Both the position numbers and the translations under genes were made by a program. Under the pieces are notes generated by a model, which was not told the origin of the DNA, searched no databases, and worked only from the letters and a program-made list of their open reading frames with translations. Positions 1-7,221 of a DNA stretch of 33,788 nt are shown here, piece by piece; positions within the stretch are counted from its first letter, which is position 1, and each line of letters starts with the position of its first letter. This DNA comes from Paenibacillus xylanexedens. GTDB lineage: Bacteria; Bacillota; Bacilli; Paenibacillales; Paenibacillaceae. Location: the NCBI RefSeq assembly GCF_007680605.1, contig NZ_VEIO01000016.1, forward strand, positions 1 through 33,788. Direction: 5' to 3'.

Positions 1-81
1 AGCCCAAATCCATTGCGTTATGATGCGTCAATCTGAGAAAAAGCTAGCTAGTGTCCAATATTAAGGGGTTGAACCGCTGGA

Positions 82-141
82 GATCGTTAGATTTTCAAAC
101 ACATCTAAATCGACCAAATAGCGTTCTCTGTGATCGTTAGA
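82..141 (-). repeat. Dispersed 50-bp-period repeat pair, copy 1
   Basis: GATCGTTAGA occurs at 82-91 and again at 132-141, exactly 50 bases apart. Read on the minus strand, the copy ending at 141 is TCTAACGATC, ten variable bases, then CTATTT. The same ten-base box, 50-bp period and [TC]TATT at the same offset recur at 16975-17171. The box at 82-91 lacks the TATT part. Function unknown; the exact period and repeated architecture argue against chance. Confidence 0.7.
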
Positions 142-214
142 AAAAAATCAGGTACAGCACAGCAATGGCCGATGAGGCACTAAAAAAGTTACTACACCAT
201 ACGTTTGCGCAAAG

Positions 215-270
215 CAAAAGGCACCCCCTATGTCATTGTCCATGACCGGAGTGCCCTTTGTTTTGTTTTA
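215..270 (+). terminator. Rho-independent terminator
   Basis: A stem of CAAAAGGCACCCC against GGAGTGCCCTTTG (with G-T pairs) is followed on the plus strand by a T-rich run (TTTGTTTTGTTTT). It would end a plus-strand transcript entering from the left of the window. Confidence 0.55.
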
Positions 271-366
271 ACTCTTCTTTACAGCTCTAATTAGTGTTCC
301 AGATACACCTTGCCGTTTAATGCAACATAGTTGCGGACTAGTATATTGGTGCAGAACTGCAATTGG

Positions 367-480
367 TACTGTTTCTTGTACTGTTTCTTGTACTGTTTCT
401 TGTACTGTTGCTAGTACTGTTGCTAGTGCTGTTTGTTCTCTGTACTGTTCTTGGGACTGGTGTTAGGACTGGTGTTGTCA
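367..480. repeat. 12-bp tandem repeats
   Basis: Three copies of TACTGTTTCTTG (367-402) are followed by two of TACTGTTGCTAG (403-426), and a second 12-bp unit, about GGACTGGTGTTA, occurs twice near 456-480. The 12-bp unit keeps reading frame: one minus frame encodes an N-S-T-R-type four-residue repeat and one plus frame a hydrophobic V-L-F-L repeat. The minus-frame ORF (338-649) overlaps the end of the gene at 591 in another frame and has no ribosome binding site, so I do not call it a gene. Confidence 0.75.
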
Positions 481-590
481 CGTTATTAGAGTTGTTAATG
501 GCAACAAGTGTTGCTGTTGTGGCCACTTTAATTCTAATCTTTAGCGCCGTGTCTGGTTTTCCCTGTTTCCCCAGTTTCGTATTTCTATCC

Positions 591-1001
591 TCAGGCTTTA
601 ACGCTACCGGAAAATCCATCTGCCGAATCATCATAAACCGGGTCATCACTATAATTATGCTCGCCCTGGTCTACACTTTGTTCAACGTTCTGACCGTGAT
701 TTACCGCCTGGCTCCCGCCGCGTGCATAGCTTTCGTTCCAGTCCTCATTCACTAGATGTGCCGGGATGGATACGCTTTGGAACTGATCCAGTTCATCCAC
801 TGAGGAAGCGAACACCGCACTCCCTCCATGTGATTGCACGATCTCTACTGCGGATTGCGGGTCCTGACGATCCGTCGGAATATATAATTCAAGTGGTGTA
901 GATTTATATGGCTTATAGCCTAATTCCTCCAAGGTTGCTTTTGCCTCAAGCAGTGCCGAAGGATCGGAAAAATGCACTTGAAGCTCACCGTTATCCATCA
1001 T
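591..1001 (-). CDS. Hypothetical protein, small alpha/beta domain plus acidic tail
   Basis: A 136-residue protein of unknown function. The first ~65 residues alternate predicted strand and helix (ELQVHF, then DPSALLEAKATLEELGY, then LELYIP, then a second helix and SAVF), as in a compact ferredoxin-like fold. The rest is hydrophilic and rich in Asp, Ser and Asn. No signal peptide or membrane segment is visible. The start is supported by AGGAGG eight bases upstream; two ATG codons are adjacent. It lies 210 bp downstream of the ecsB-like gene, so readthrough from that operon is possible. After its stop, another minus frame stays open through the 12-bp repeats with an Asn/Ser/Thr-rich tail, so a frameshifted longer version cannot be excluded. 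I do not recognise the family. Confidence 0.7.
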   Translation of the reverse strand: MMDNGELQVHFSDPSALLEAKATLEELGYKPYKSTPLELYIPTDRQDPQSAVEIVQSHGGSAVFASSVDELDQFQSVSIPAHLVNEDWNESYARGGSQAVNHGQNVEQSVDQGEHNYSDDPVYDDSADGFSGSVKA

Positions 1002-1211
1002 GCTCTACTCCTCCTCACTATAGATATTTCTATCTCCAGTCTGTGAAACCTATTGAAAATCAAGACATCCATGAATCCAGAGATACATAAACAGGACGCC
1101 CTGATATCCATATGCTTCACTTAACTTTTCATCTATAGCATGGGCAGTTCAACCAAGTGATATGCGCCTCGGATAGCAAATTCCTTTCACTCATCGTGAT
1201 GCAAAAACAAA

Positions 1212-2465
1212 CTATGAACGAGTCTGTCTGATCAAGCCTGCAACGGACACTGAACCATAGCTCAATGCCACTGTGCATGCAGCCGTCAGAAAACCGGAAA
1301 GCCAGCCCAGCCAGAACACTCCCATGACATACCCCATCAGCGCAACAAGTGGGAGCAGTAACATACGCACCATGATGGAGCCTGCCTCATGCAGCGCAGC
1401 AGAATCATACGTGACAAGCTGAACATACTCCGAGGTTGCCAGTACATCCCAGGCACGGTACAACATCACGGTGAGCATAATCACCAGTAATCCACACACG
1501 ATGACATTGACCGGAAACGGCGGTAAAGCTACCGCTGCGATAGACAACCCACCCAGTTGCAGAAACAATTTCAACGTCTCGGAATTACGAAAGAATGCTT
1601 TGAAAGCGATCTCTGCCGTCCGATTTTGAATGGAACGTTTACGGAATAATTTACGAGGTTTACGAAAAACGATTGTTCGTGTCTGCGGAGACTTCGGCTT
1701 CCTCACAGCCTGACTTAACATCAGTGCAGTCAACCTGAGCCTGCTTCTCAAATCCTCGCGCACATCGCCTTCAAACGTACCTTTCATACGTAATCTCATC
1801 TGGATCATCGTAATGAGCAGTAGCAAAACGGCGGCAATACTGAGCATGATTTTCCACGTATACATGTCCCCTGACATCCAAGCCGATGTGCGAACAATCA
1901 TCCATCCCATGGCGATCACAAGCGAGGTCAATGAGAGCCAGCGCCGCCATCCCGTATATCGAACTTTAATTATATGTATAGCAATGACTTGAAGCGACGC
2001 TACGGTTCCCAACCAGATACTGGTTAGCACGATCTGTAAAAGAGACATTTCATACACATGAGCGAGCAGTGGTGCAACAAGTGCAGTAATAAGTATCATT
2101 TTTCCAAGTTGTAACACCGTCACCCGCACAAGCCCTCGCATCATCAGTGTTCGCATCCATACCCTTCTCGATTTCAGGAACAATACATCCGCTTCTTCGA
2201 TAAAAAGCAGAACTCCACCTGTCAAGATGATCAGTTCGATAATCCCCGTAAGCAAAGGTAAGGGTACACTTGTTGCCCATGCTGGCAGTGCTTTCGTCCA
2301 CAAACTCGTGTACCAGCCGATAAAATATAGCAGACCCGGAATCAGCAGATACAGCCAGACTGTCCAGTCCACCACAAGTTTGAAATTGCGCCACTGCTCC
2401 CGAAGATGCTCTCTCTGTCTTCTCTGGTATAGAAGATGCGGGGTATAACGTTTCGGCTCTACCAT
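1212..2465 (-). CDS. ecsB: ABC transporter permease, EcsB family
   Basis: A 417-residue integral membrane protein, the permease partner of the ATPase encoded just upstream. The N-terminus is basic and cytoplasmic (HLLYQRRQREHLREQWRNFK), followed by several hydrophobic segments, a central basic loop (around FRKPRKLFRKR) and a last group of membrane helices. This layout and length match EcsB of Bacillus (about 408 aa). In Bacillus, Ecs affects secretion, competence and regulated intramembrane proteolysis; its substrate is unsettled. The gene starts 16 bases after ecsA, with GAAAGGAG seven bases before ATG, so the two are co-transcribed. No ecsC-like gene follows. Confidence 0.85.
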   Translation of the reverse strand: MVEPKRYTPHLLYQRRQREHLREQWRNFKLVVDWTVWLYLLIPGLLYFIGWYTSLWTKALPAWATSVPLPLLTGIIELIILTGGVLLFIEEADVLFLKSRRVWMRTLMMRGLVRVTVLQLGKMILITALVAPLLAHVYEMSLLQIVLTSIWLGTVASLQVIAIHIIKVRYTGWRRWLSLTSLVIAMGWMIVRTSAWMSGDMYTWKIMLSIAAVLLLLITMIQMRLRMKGTFEGDVREDLRSRLRLTALMLSQAVRKPKSPQTRTIVFRKPRKLFRKRSIQNRTAEIAFKAFFRNSETLKLFLQLGGLSIAAVALPPFPVNVIVCGLLVIMLTVMLYRAWDVLATSEYVQLVTYDSAALHEAGSIMVRMLLLPLVALMGYVMGVFWLGWLSGFLTAACTVALSYGSVSVAGLIRQTRS

Positions 2466-2481
2466 CAGGCTTCTCCTTTCT

Positions 2482-3219
2482 TCAATCCGATGTTAACGTG
2501 TCAAAACAATCAAACAAAGATGCTTCCGGCATTCCCGCCGCGGCACGGATCTCATTCAACGTTCCTTCCGCAGCCGACCTGCCGGCAGCAATCAGCATGA
2601 AGCGGTCGCAGATCCGTTCAGCCGTATCGAGCACATGTGTAGACATTAACACGCCCGCCCCGCGGCGGCGCTCATCATCAAGCAATTTCAGAAAATCCTT
2701 TGTTGCACGCGGATCTAAACCGATAAATGGCTCGTCCACAATATAGATATCCGGTGAGGAGAGAAATCCGATCATGAGCATCATTTTCTGACGCATGCCC
2801 TTCGAGAAACTCGCTGGCAGATCATTACGGACATGATCCATACCAAAACGGACTAACAATTCCTCTGCTCTCGCTACAAAAACCTCTTCTTCTATTTCAT
2901 ACGCTGCAGCAGCCAGATCAAGATGTTCCCACAAGGTCATATACTCATAAAAAACAGGCTGTTCGGGAATGTAGGCGTAACGCCCTTCCCCACCGATGGT
3001 TACATCATAGTCGGCATGCTCCAGCAGGCCAAGCAATGTCTTGATGGTTGTACTTTTACCTGCACCATTGGGCCCGATAATCCCGACCAACTCTCCCGGC
3101 GCCACGTGCATCCGAATATTCCGGATCGTAGACTGCCCTGGCGCGTAACCAGCTTCGCGAATATGTACGTTCAGGATGGGATTAGGTAAAGCTATTTCTT
3201 CCTGCGATGCGTGCTGCAT
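2482..3219 (-). CDS. ecsA: ABC transporter ATP-binding protein, EcsA family
   Basis: A 245-residue cytoplasmic ATPase that powers the EcsB-like permease. Visible motifs: Walker A GPNGAGKST (49-57), Q-loop region YIPEQP (83-88), signature FSKGMRQK (138-145, an SKGM variant of LSGGQ typical of this family), Walker B YIVDEP (159-164), D-loop GLDP and switch His195 in STHV. The length matches Bacillus EcsA (about 247 aa). AGGAG lies about eight bases before the ATG. It is the first gene of the ecsA-ecsB pair. The call of an Ecs-type ATPase rests on both proteins together. Confidence 0.88.
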   Translation of the reverse strand: MQHASQEEIALPNPILNVHIREAGYAPGQSTIRNIRMHVAPGELVGIIGPNGAGKSTTIKTLLGLLEHADYDVTIGGEGRYAYIPEQPVFYEYMTLWEHLDLAAAAYEIEEEVFVARAEELLVRFGMDHVRNDLPASFSKGMRQKMMLMIGFLSSPDIYIVDEPFIGLDPRATKDFLKLLDDERRRGAGVLMSTHVLDTAERICDRFMLIAAGRSAAEGTLNEIRAAAGMPEASLFDCFDTLTSD

Positions 3220-3321
3220 AGCTTAACACTCCTGTTCTTGTCCTTTTTATACGTGATGAACTATTTATATTGTAAATGAGTTTTGAGGATCATGTTTGAT
3301 CAAATTGAGCAAAAAGTGTGC

Positions 3322-3361
3322 AAACAAAAACAATAAACCATTAAAACTCCATGATTTATTG
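3322..3361 (-). terminator. Terminator of the toxin-antitoxin operon
   Basis: CAATAAACCAT (3331-3341) pairs with ATGATTTATTG (3351-3361) over 11 positions with one G-T. On the minus strand it is followed by TTTTTGTTTG. It sits just after the Doc stop codon at 3384. Confidence 0.7.
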
Positions 3362-3383
3362 CTCATACATTCTTTGATTCCTA

Positions 3384-3791
3384 TTATGTTTTCTCCTCAG
3401 ACCAACAGTGAGTTTGAATCATCGAAGTAAGATCTTCGAATGAATATTTGTGGTTGACCATATCAACCGTAAAATCCTCAGCTAAGGCCTGTTCCATTTT
3501 AAAGTAAATATGATTGTAACGTAAAAACATGACTAATGCAGTAAAGGCTGTTCGTTTATTCGCATTATGAAAAGGATGGTTTTGACCTAACGACTGAAAA
3601 ATTGCAGCCGCCTTCTCATAGACTGTCGGATACGCTTCGTCACCAAAAGCAGATGATTGCGGTCTAGAAACAGCAGATTCAAGCAGATTAGAATCTTTTA
3701 CACCAATCTGCTCTCCCGGGCTATACCGTTTTATCATCGCAACATTGATCGCAATTACTTCTTGAATATTTAAATAACGAATGAGACTCAT
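3384..3791 (-). CDS. doc: Type II toxin, Doc/Fic family (death on curing)
   Basis: A 135-residue Doc-type toxin. Doc proteins are Fic-fold kinases that phosphorylate EF-Tu and stop translation until the antitoxin neutralises them. The Fic motif is intact at residues 72-80, HPFHNANKR, with the catalytic His72 and the NKR loop; Asn replaces the usual Asp/Glu at the fifth position, within the tolerated range of Doc motifs. Length fits Doc (about 126-135 aa). Its ATG overlaps the antitoxin stop by four bases (ATGA), so translation is probably coupled to that of the antitoxin. A terminator follows at 3322-3361. Confidence 0.88.
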   Translation of the reverse strand: MSLIRYLNIQEVIAINVAMIKRYSPGEQIGVKDSNLLESAVSRPQSSAFGDEAYPTVYEKAAAIFQSLGQNHPFHNANKRTAFTALVMFLRYNHIYFKMEQALAEDFTVDMVNHKYSFEDLTSMIQTHCWSEEKT

Positions 3792-4051
3792 CTGTCTTTA
3801 AGACCTTTCAAAGTTTGATCATACTCATCCATAACAGAAGCTAACGTATCCATAAAATCATTACTTATTCCGTTAGGCAAATTTACCTTGACCGACTTTT
3901 TAATGATAATTTCTCCGCTCGTTTGGTCGACCTCTACCTGAACCATGTCTCCTTGTTCAAGTCCAATTTGTTTGAATGCTTCTGTCATCGTTATTCCAAG
4001 GCTGTTACCAAACTTCGTTACTTTTCGTTCCATCTCTCTCACCCTACTCAC
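3788..4051 (-). CDS. Antitoxin, SpoVT-AbrB/MazE-type DNA-binding protein
   Basis: An 87-residue antitoxin paired with Doc. Residues ~7-50 form a swapped-hairpin AbrB domain (ERKVTKFGNSLGITM, then QGDMVQVEV and GEIIIKK); the C-terminal tail (NDFMDTLASVMDEYDQTLKGL) is helical and likely wraps the toxin. The start is GTG at 4051, because AGGAGG sits seven bases upstream; the internal ATG six codons later has no good site. Together with Doc it should repress its own promoter at 4064-4101. An AbrB-type antitoxin with a Doc toxin differs from the founding Phd-Doc pair of phage P1 but is common in Firmicutes. Confidence 0.85.
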   Translation of the reverse strand: MSRVREMERKVTKFGNSLGITMTEAFKQIGLEQGDMVQVEVDQTSGEIIIKKSVKVNLPNGISNDFMDTLASVMDEYDQTLKGLKDR

Positions 4052-4063
4052 TTAGACTCCTCC

Positions 4064-4101
4064 TATAATTATACTATTCAACTGTTATAATAATTATACC
4101 A
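4064..4101 (-). promoter_or_regulatory. Promoter/operator of the toxin-antitoxin operon
   Basis: On the minus strand an extended -10, TGGTATAAT (4093-4101), is followed by an AT-rich inverted repeat: TATAATTATA at 4064-4073 against TATAATAATTATA at 4086-4098. This is a natural site for autorepression by the AbrB-type antitoxin. The AGGAGG of the antitoxin lies directly downstream. Confidence 0.5.
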
Positions 4102-4130
4102 TGATTCACCCATTGTATTTGGTTAAATAT

Positions 4131-4165
4131 AAAAAAAGAAGCAGGGGTTCCGGAGCCCCTGCTTC
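4131..4165 (-). terminator. Strong terminator of the repeat-protein operon
   Basis: GAAGCAGGGG (4138-4147) pairs perfectly with CCCCTGCTTC (4156-4165) and is followed on the minus strand by seven T. It ends the transcript of the genes at 5676 and 4190 and insulates the toxin-antitoxin operon. Confidence 0.9.
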
Positions 4166-4189
4166 TTCATGTTAAAGTGAAAACTCATA

Positions 4190-5626
4190 TTATCGATTGT
4201 TTTCCACCATAGTCATCTTTTCACTTTCTGCATCCGCATTAGCGTTCAGACCCAGATCGAGCATGCCGCGGCTTTCGCTGGCATAGCTACTGCTTGCGGT
4301 ACGCTCATGGTCGTTCACGTTACTATTGCGTTCGGATTGAGCCCACGTTGCACTCTCGCCTTCCGCCTTCGCGCTCAGACCGAGATCCAGCATGCCACGG
4401 CTTTCGCTCGCATAGCTACTGCTTGCATTACGCTCACGGTCGTTCACGTTACTGCTACGTTCGGATTGAGCCATTGTTGCACTCTCGCCTTCCGCTTTCG
4501 CGTTCAGACCCAGATCGAGCATGCCACGGCTTTCGCTCGCATAGCTACTCTTTGCGGTACGCTCACGGTCGTTCACGTTACTGTTGCGTTCGGATTGAGC
4601 CATTGTTGCACTCTCGCCTTCCGCTTTCGCGTTCAGACCCAGATCGAGCATGCCACGGCTTTCGCTCGCATAGCTGCTGCTTGCGGTACGCTCACGGTCG
4701 TTCACGTTACTATTGCGTTCGGATTGAGCCATCATTGCGCTCTCCCCTTCGGCTTTCGCATTCAGACCCAGATCAAGCTTGCCTCGACTTTCACTAGCAT
4801 AGCTGCTGCTTGCGGTACGCTCACGGTCGTTCACGTTACTATTGCGTTCGGATTGAGCCATTGTTGCACTCTCGCCTTCCGCTTTCGCATTCAGACCCAG
4901 ATCAAGCTTGCCTCGACTTTCACTAGCATAGCTGCTGCTTGCGGTACGCTCACGGTCGTTCACGTTACTATTGCGTTCGGATTGAGCCATTGTTGCACTC
5001 TCGCCTTCCGCTTTCGCGTTCAGACCCAGATCGAGCATGCCACGGCTTTCGCTCGCATAGCTGCTGTTTGCGGTACGCTCACGGTCGTTCACGTTACTAT
5101 TGCGTTCGGATTGAGCCATTGTTGCACTCCCGCCTTCCGCTTTCGCGTTCAGACCCAGATCGAGCTTGCCTCGACTTTCACTAGCATAGCTGCTGTTCGT
5201 GTTGCTGTTGCGTGCCTGACCATCTTGTGAATACTCGTTCATCGTTGCTGCTTCTCCAGACACATTGGCATTCAGACCGAGGCCCAGTTTGCCAGAGCTA
5301 CTTTGCTCGCTCGTAACGTCCGTAGATTCGTTATTGTAACGGTTCGTGTTCTCGGCGGATACACCGGCGTTTAGCCCCAGATCCAGCTTCAATGCACCGC
5401 TTGCGCTAGAGGAACCCCCATAGTTGCCAGTATTCCCGTAACCAGCGTCACGTTGTCCTGACAACAATGATCCCAGTTCCAGACGCAGACCTGCATTCAG
5501 ATCCAAATTACCGTTGCTGTTGCTGTTATAGCTATCTGCATAGGTTGCCTGTGAAGCTCCCAGCAATCCAGCTACCAACGTACCCGACAATACCGACAAT
5601 TTTACCCAACGATTCACTTTTTTCAT
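4190..5626 (-). CDS. Exported protein with 43-residue tandem repeats
   Basis: A 478-residue exported protein, unknown function. An N-terminal signal peptide (MKKVNRWVKLSVLSGTLVAG, then LLGASQATYA) has a likely cut after ATYA. Two divergent LDLGLNA-type units lead into seven full 43-residue repeats and a 33-residue last one. Each repeat reads SSYASESRG, LDLGLNAKAEGE, SATMAQSERN, SNVNDRERTA. No membrane anchor or sorting signal is seen, and no cysteine is present. The start is the ATG at 5626, eleven bases after AAGGAG; a GTG four codons earlier overlaps that site. It is the second gene of an operon, 49 bases after the stop at 5676. Surface, matrix or spore-coat roles are possible but not shown. 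Confidence 0.75.
   Translation of the reverse strand: MKKVNRWVKLSVLSGTLVAGLLGASQATYADSYNSNSNGNLDLNAGLRLELGSLLSGQRDAGYGNTGNYGGSSSASGALKLDLGLNAGVSAENTNRYNNESTDVTSEQSSSGKLGLGLNANVSGEAATMNEYSQDGQARNSNTNSSYASESRGKLDLGLNAKAEGGSATMAQSERNSNVNDRERTANSSYASESRGMLDLGLNAKAEGESATMAQSERNSNVNDRERTASSSYASESRGKLDLGLNAKAEGESATMAQSERNSNVNDRERTASSSYASESRGKLDLGLNAKAEGESAMMAQSERNSNVNDRERTASSSYASESRGMLDLGLNAKAEGESATMAQSERNSNVNDRERTAKSSYASESRGMLDLGLNAKAEGESATMAQSERSSNVNDRERNASSSYASESRGMLDLGLSAKAEGESATWAQSERNSNVNDHERTASSSYASESRGMLDLGLNANADAESEKMTMVENNR
4292..5194 (-). repeat. Seven 129-bp in-frame tandem repeats
   Basis: The coding repeats have an exact period of 129 bp (43 codons); seven full units occupy 903 bases and a partial eighth continues to 4193. 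Units are nearly identical in DNA, differing at a few codons (Lys/Met after SRG, Thr/Met in SATM, Asn/Ser in SERN). Such similarity suggests recent expansion and variable copy number between strains. A short-read assembly could miscount copies here. Confidence 0.95.
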
Positions 5627-5675
5627 GATAATATACACTCCTTCTCATTTTTGGTTGAATTAACGCCATTGTTGT

Positions 5676-7022
5676 TTATGAGAAAGAGGTATATTTCGGC
5701 GGCTGACCTGGTGGTGCTTGTGACCACTGGCTGAAACCATCCAAGCGTTCCATGTCAAAAGCAAAGTCATAACCTGGCATCACCAGACTTGTTATCGCCA
5801 AAGGCAGTGCCACAGCCGGAACGGATGCTCCGCCCCCCGTCACACCGGACGAACCGGAGCTTGTACCTGTAGCGGTACTCGTTGCAGAAGGAGCTATTGC
5901 CATAACAGACCAGTTAGCCGGACGTTCTGCCCGTGGTTGCCATGGTGCAGAGGCTTCATCCTGCTTCTCAGGTATTGCCTGATCCGTATTCAGATTCCCC
6001 TGACCTTGGTTCTCCGCTGTTGATTTACCAAAGGATGGGTTCATCCGCAACCATTCATTATCCAGTAAAGATACGTTTGAATTTGTTTCCTTAGCACGTT
6101 GTTTCAGACCATCTTGCTTCACAGGCACAGCCTGAGAAACAGCAGGCTCAGTCAACGAATCCGGATTGATCTCACGATCCATCACCTGACCTGTAACCTG
6201 TATTTCATCTTGTGCCGTGTTCTGTCCACTCACCTTGCCCTGAGACGAAGGTGAATCGACTGCCTTACTAGGCTGATCTGAAGTATCTACAGGCTGTTTC
6301 GGTTTAACAACCGGAAGTTCAATCTTTCCTTTACCAGGATCAACCTCTGTTGATATACCAGTAGCAGGCACGTTTGCTTTCACCTTTGGAAGCTGTACCT
6401 TGCCTTCGCTCAGATCTACACCTGATGCCCTGACATCCACCGATGTAACTTCAGGAACATCAACTTTCACGGAAGGAAGTTCAACCTTGCCTTGCCGCAG
6501 GTCTGTTTGTACAGCAGACGTCTCTGCTTGGATAACCTCAGGAACCTCGGCTTTAATTCCCGGCAAGGAGGCTGTTCCCTCCTCAAGATTCACCTGACTG
6601 TTGGATACATCTGCTCGAATGACAGGTGTGTCTGCTTGTACAGAAGGAAGATCCACCGTTCCTTGCTTCGCATCGATGCCAATCTGCGATGTTCCTGCCG
6701 ATCCAAGCGGTGTATCCACTTTCAGCTCAGATACACTTAGCTTGCCGGTAGATGCATTCGTTTGGATCGAAGGAACTTCTACATCGAGTAGTGGTGTGGA
6801 TATCGATATCGATGGAGTCAGATCAAGACTGCCATCTGCATCTCGTGAGAGCAGGTTCAGTGACAATCCGCTGGACGGTTTGCTTGAACCCGCCTGATTC
6901 TGAGCATCATCTGCATATACATGCGACGAACCGATGCCCATAACCAACGTTCCGGCCAGAATGGCTAACGGAATGCTTGCCAGACGAGTGATCGATCTGG
7001 GTAATTTCCCTTTTAAGTCCAA
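5676..7022 (-). CDS. Exported protein with AHNAK-like ~28-residue repeats
   Basis: A 448-residue exported protein, first gene of the operon. The signal peptide runs to about residue 37 (hydrophobic SIPLAILAGTLVMGIGSS, likely cut after HVYA). Residues ~93-240 contain about five units of 25-30 residues patterned GKVELPSVKVDVPE followed by a variable strand and VDLxxGK, resembling the alternating valine/proline repeats of AHNAK-type proteins. Then comes a Pro/Gln/Ser-rich linker and a hydrophobic stretch (SVPAVALPLAITSLVMPG) near the C-terminus; there is no LPXTG. The start is TTG: GGGGGTG lies seven bases upstream. A perfect inverted repeat TTCTCAT/ATGAGAA (5642-5648, 5678-5684) spans the gap to the next gene beside its ribosome binding site. 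Function unknown. Confidence 0.75.
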   Translation of the reverse strand: MDLKGKLPRSITRLASIPLAILAGTLVMGIGSSHVYADDAQNQAGSSKPSSGLSLNLLSRDADGSLDLTPSISISTPLLDVEVPSIQTNASTGKLSVSELKVDTPLGSAGTSQIGIDAKQGTVDLPSVQADTPVIRADVSNSQVNLEEGTASLPGIKAEVPEVIQAETSAVQTDLRQGKVELPSVKVDVPEVTSVDVRASGVDLSEGKVQLPKVKANVPATGISTEVDPGKGKIELPVVKPKQPVDTSDQPSKAVDSPSSQGKVSGQNTAQDEIQVTGQVMDREINPDSLTEPAVSQAVPVKQDGLKQRAKETNSNVSLLDNEWLRMNPSFGKSTAENQGQGNLNTDQAIPEKQDEASAPWQPRAERPANWSVMAIAPSATSTATGTSSGSSGVTGGGASVPAVALPLAITSLVMPGYDFAFDMERLDGFSQWSQAPPGQPPKYTSFS

Positions 7023-7093
7023 GTTGCTTCACCCCCTTTCCGCGCTAGCGTTGGTGGGACAAGGCATATGAGTTTTCCCCTAAGATTAATTAG

Positions 7094-7099
7094 ATTATA
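7094..7099 (-). promoter_or_regulatory. Possible -10 of the repeat-protein operon
   Basis: A perfect TATAAT on the minus strand lies about 70 bases before the TTG start at 7022. No good -35 is found 16-18 bases upstream, so the promoter may need an activator. Confidence 0.35.
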
Positions 7100-7221
7100 G
7101 GGATTTCTGCCTGTTCCTCATTAAACATGAAGGCGTTTCCTCAAACGATTTTTCAGTAAAATTATTTTAAATTTAAATTAATTTCCGCATTCATGTTGGG
7201 CGATTACCTCTCTAAAACACC

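Larger units (their letters stand above)
1..366. other. Intergenic region at left edge
   Basis: No convincing gene is seen in the first 366 bases. In one plus-strand frame the first 11 codons run to a TGA at about 34-36 and could be the tail of an upstream gene, but this is too short to support. The stretch contains a pair of CTAACGATC-type repeat boxes (82-141) and a plus-strand terminator-like hairpin (215-270), so a plus-strand gene may end just left of the window. Confidence 0.5.

Noticed and set aside
367..480. CRISPR-like array
   Set aside because: Units are 12 bp, directly adjacent and have no spacers; a simple tandem repeat.
338..649. 103-codon minus-strand ORF with Asn-Ser-Thr-Arg repeats
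   Set aside because: Overlaps the 591-1001 gene in another frame, no ribosome site; kept only as a finding about a possible frameshifted tail.
4307..5230. Long plus-strand ORFs of up to 307 codons
   Set aside because: They are antisense shadows of the 129-bp coding repeats; Cys/His-rich repetitive product, no start signals.
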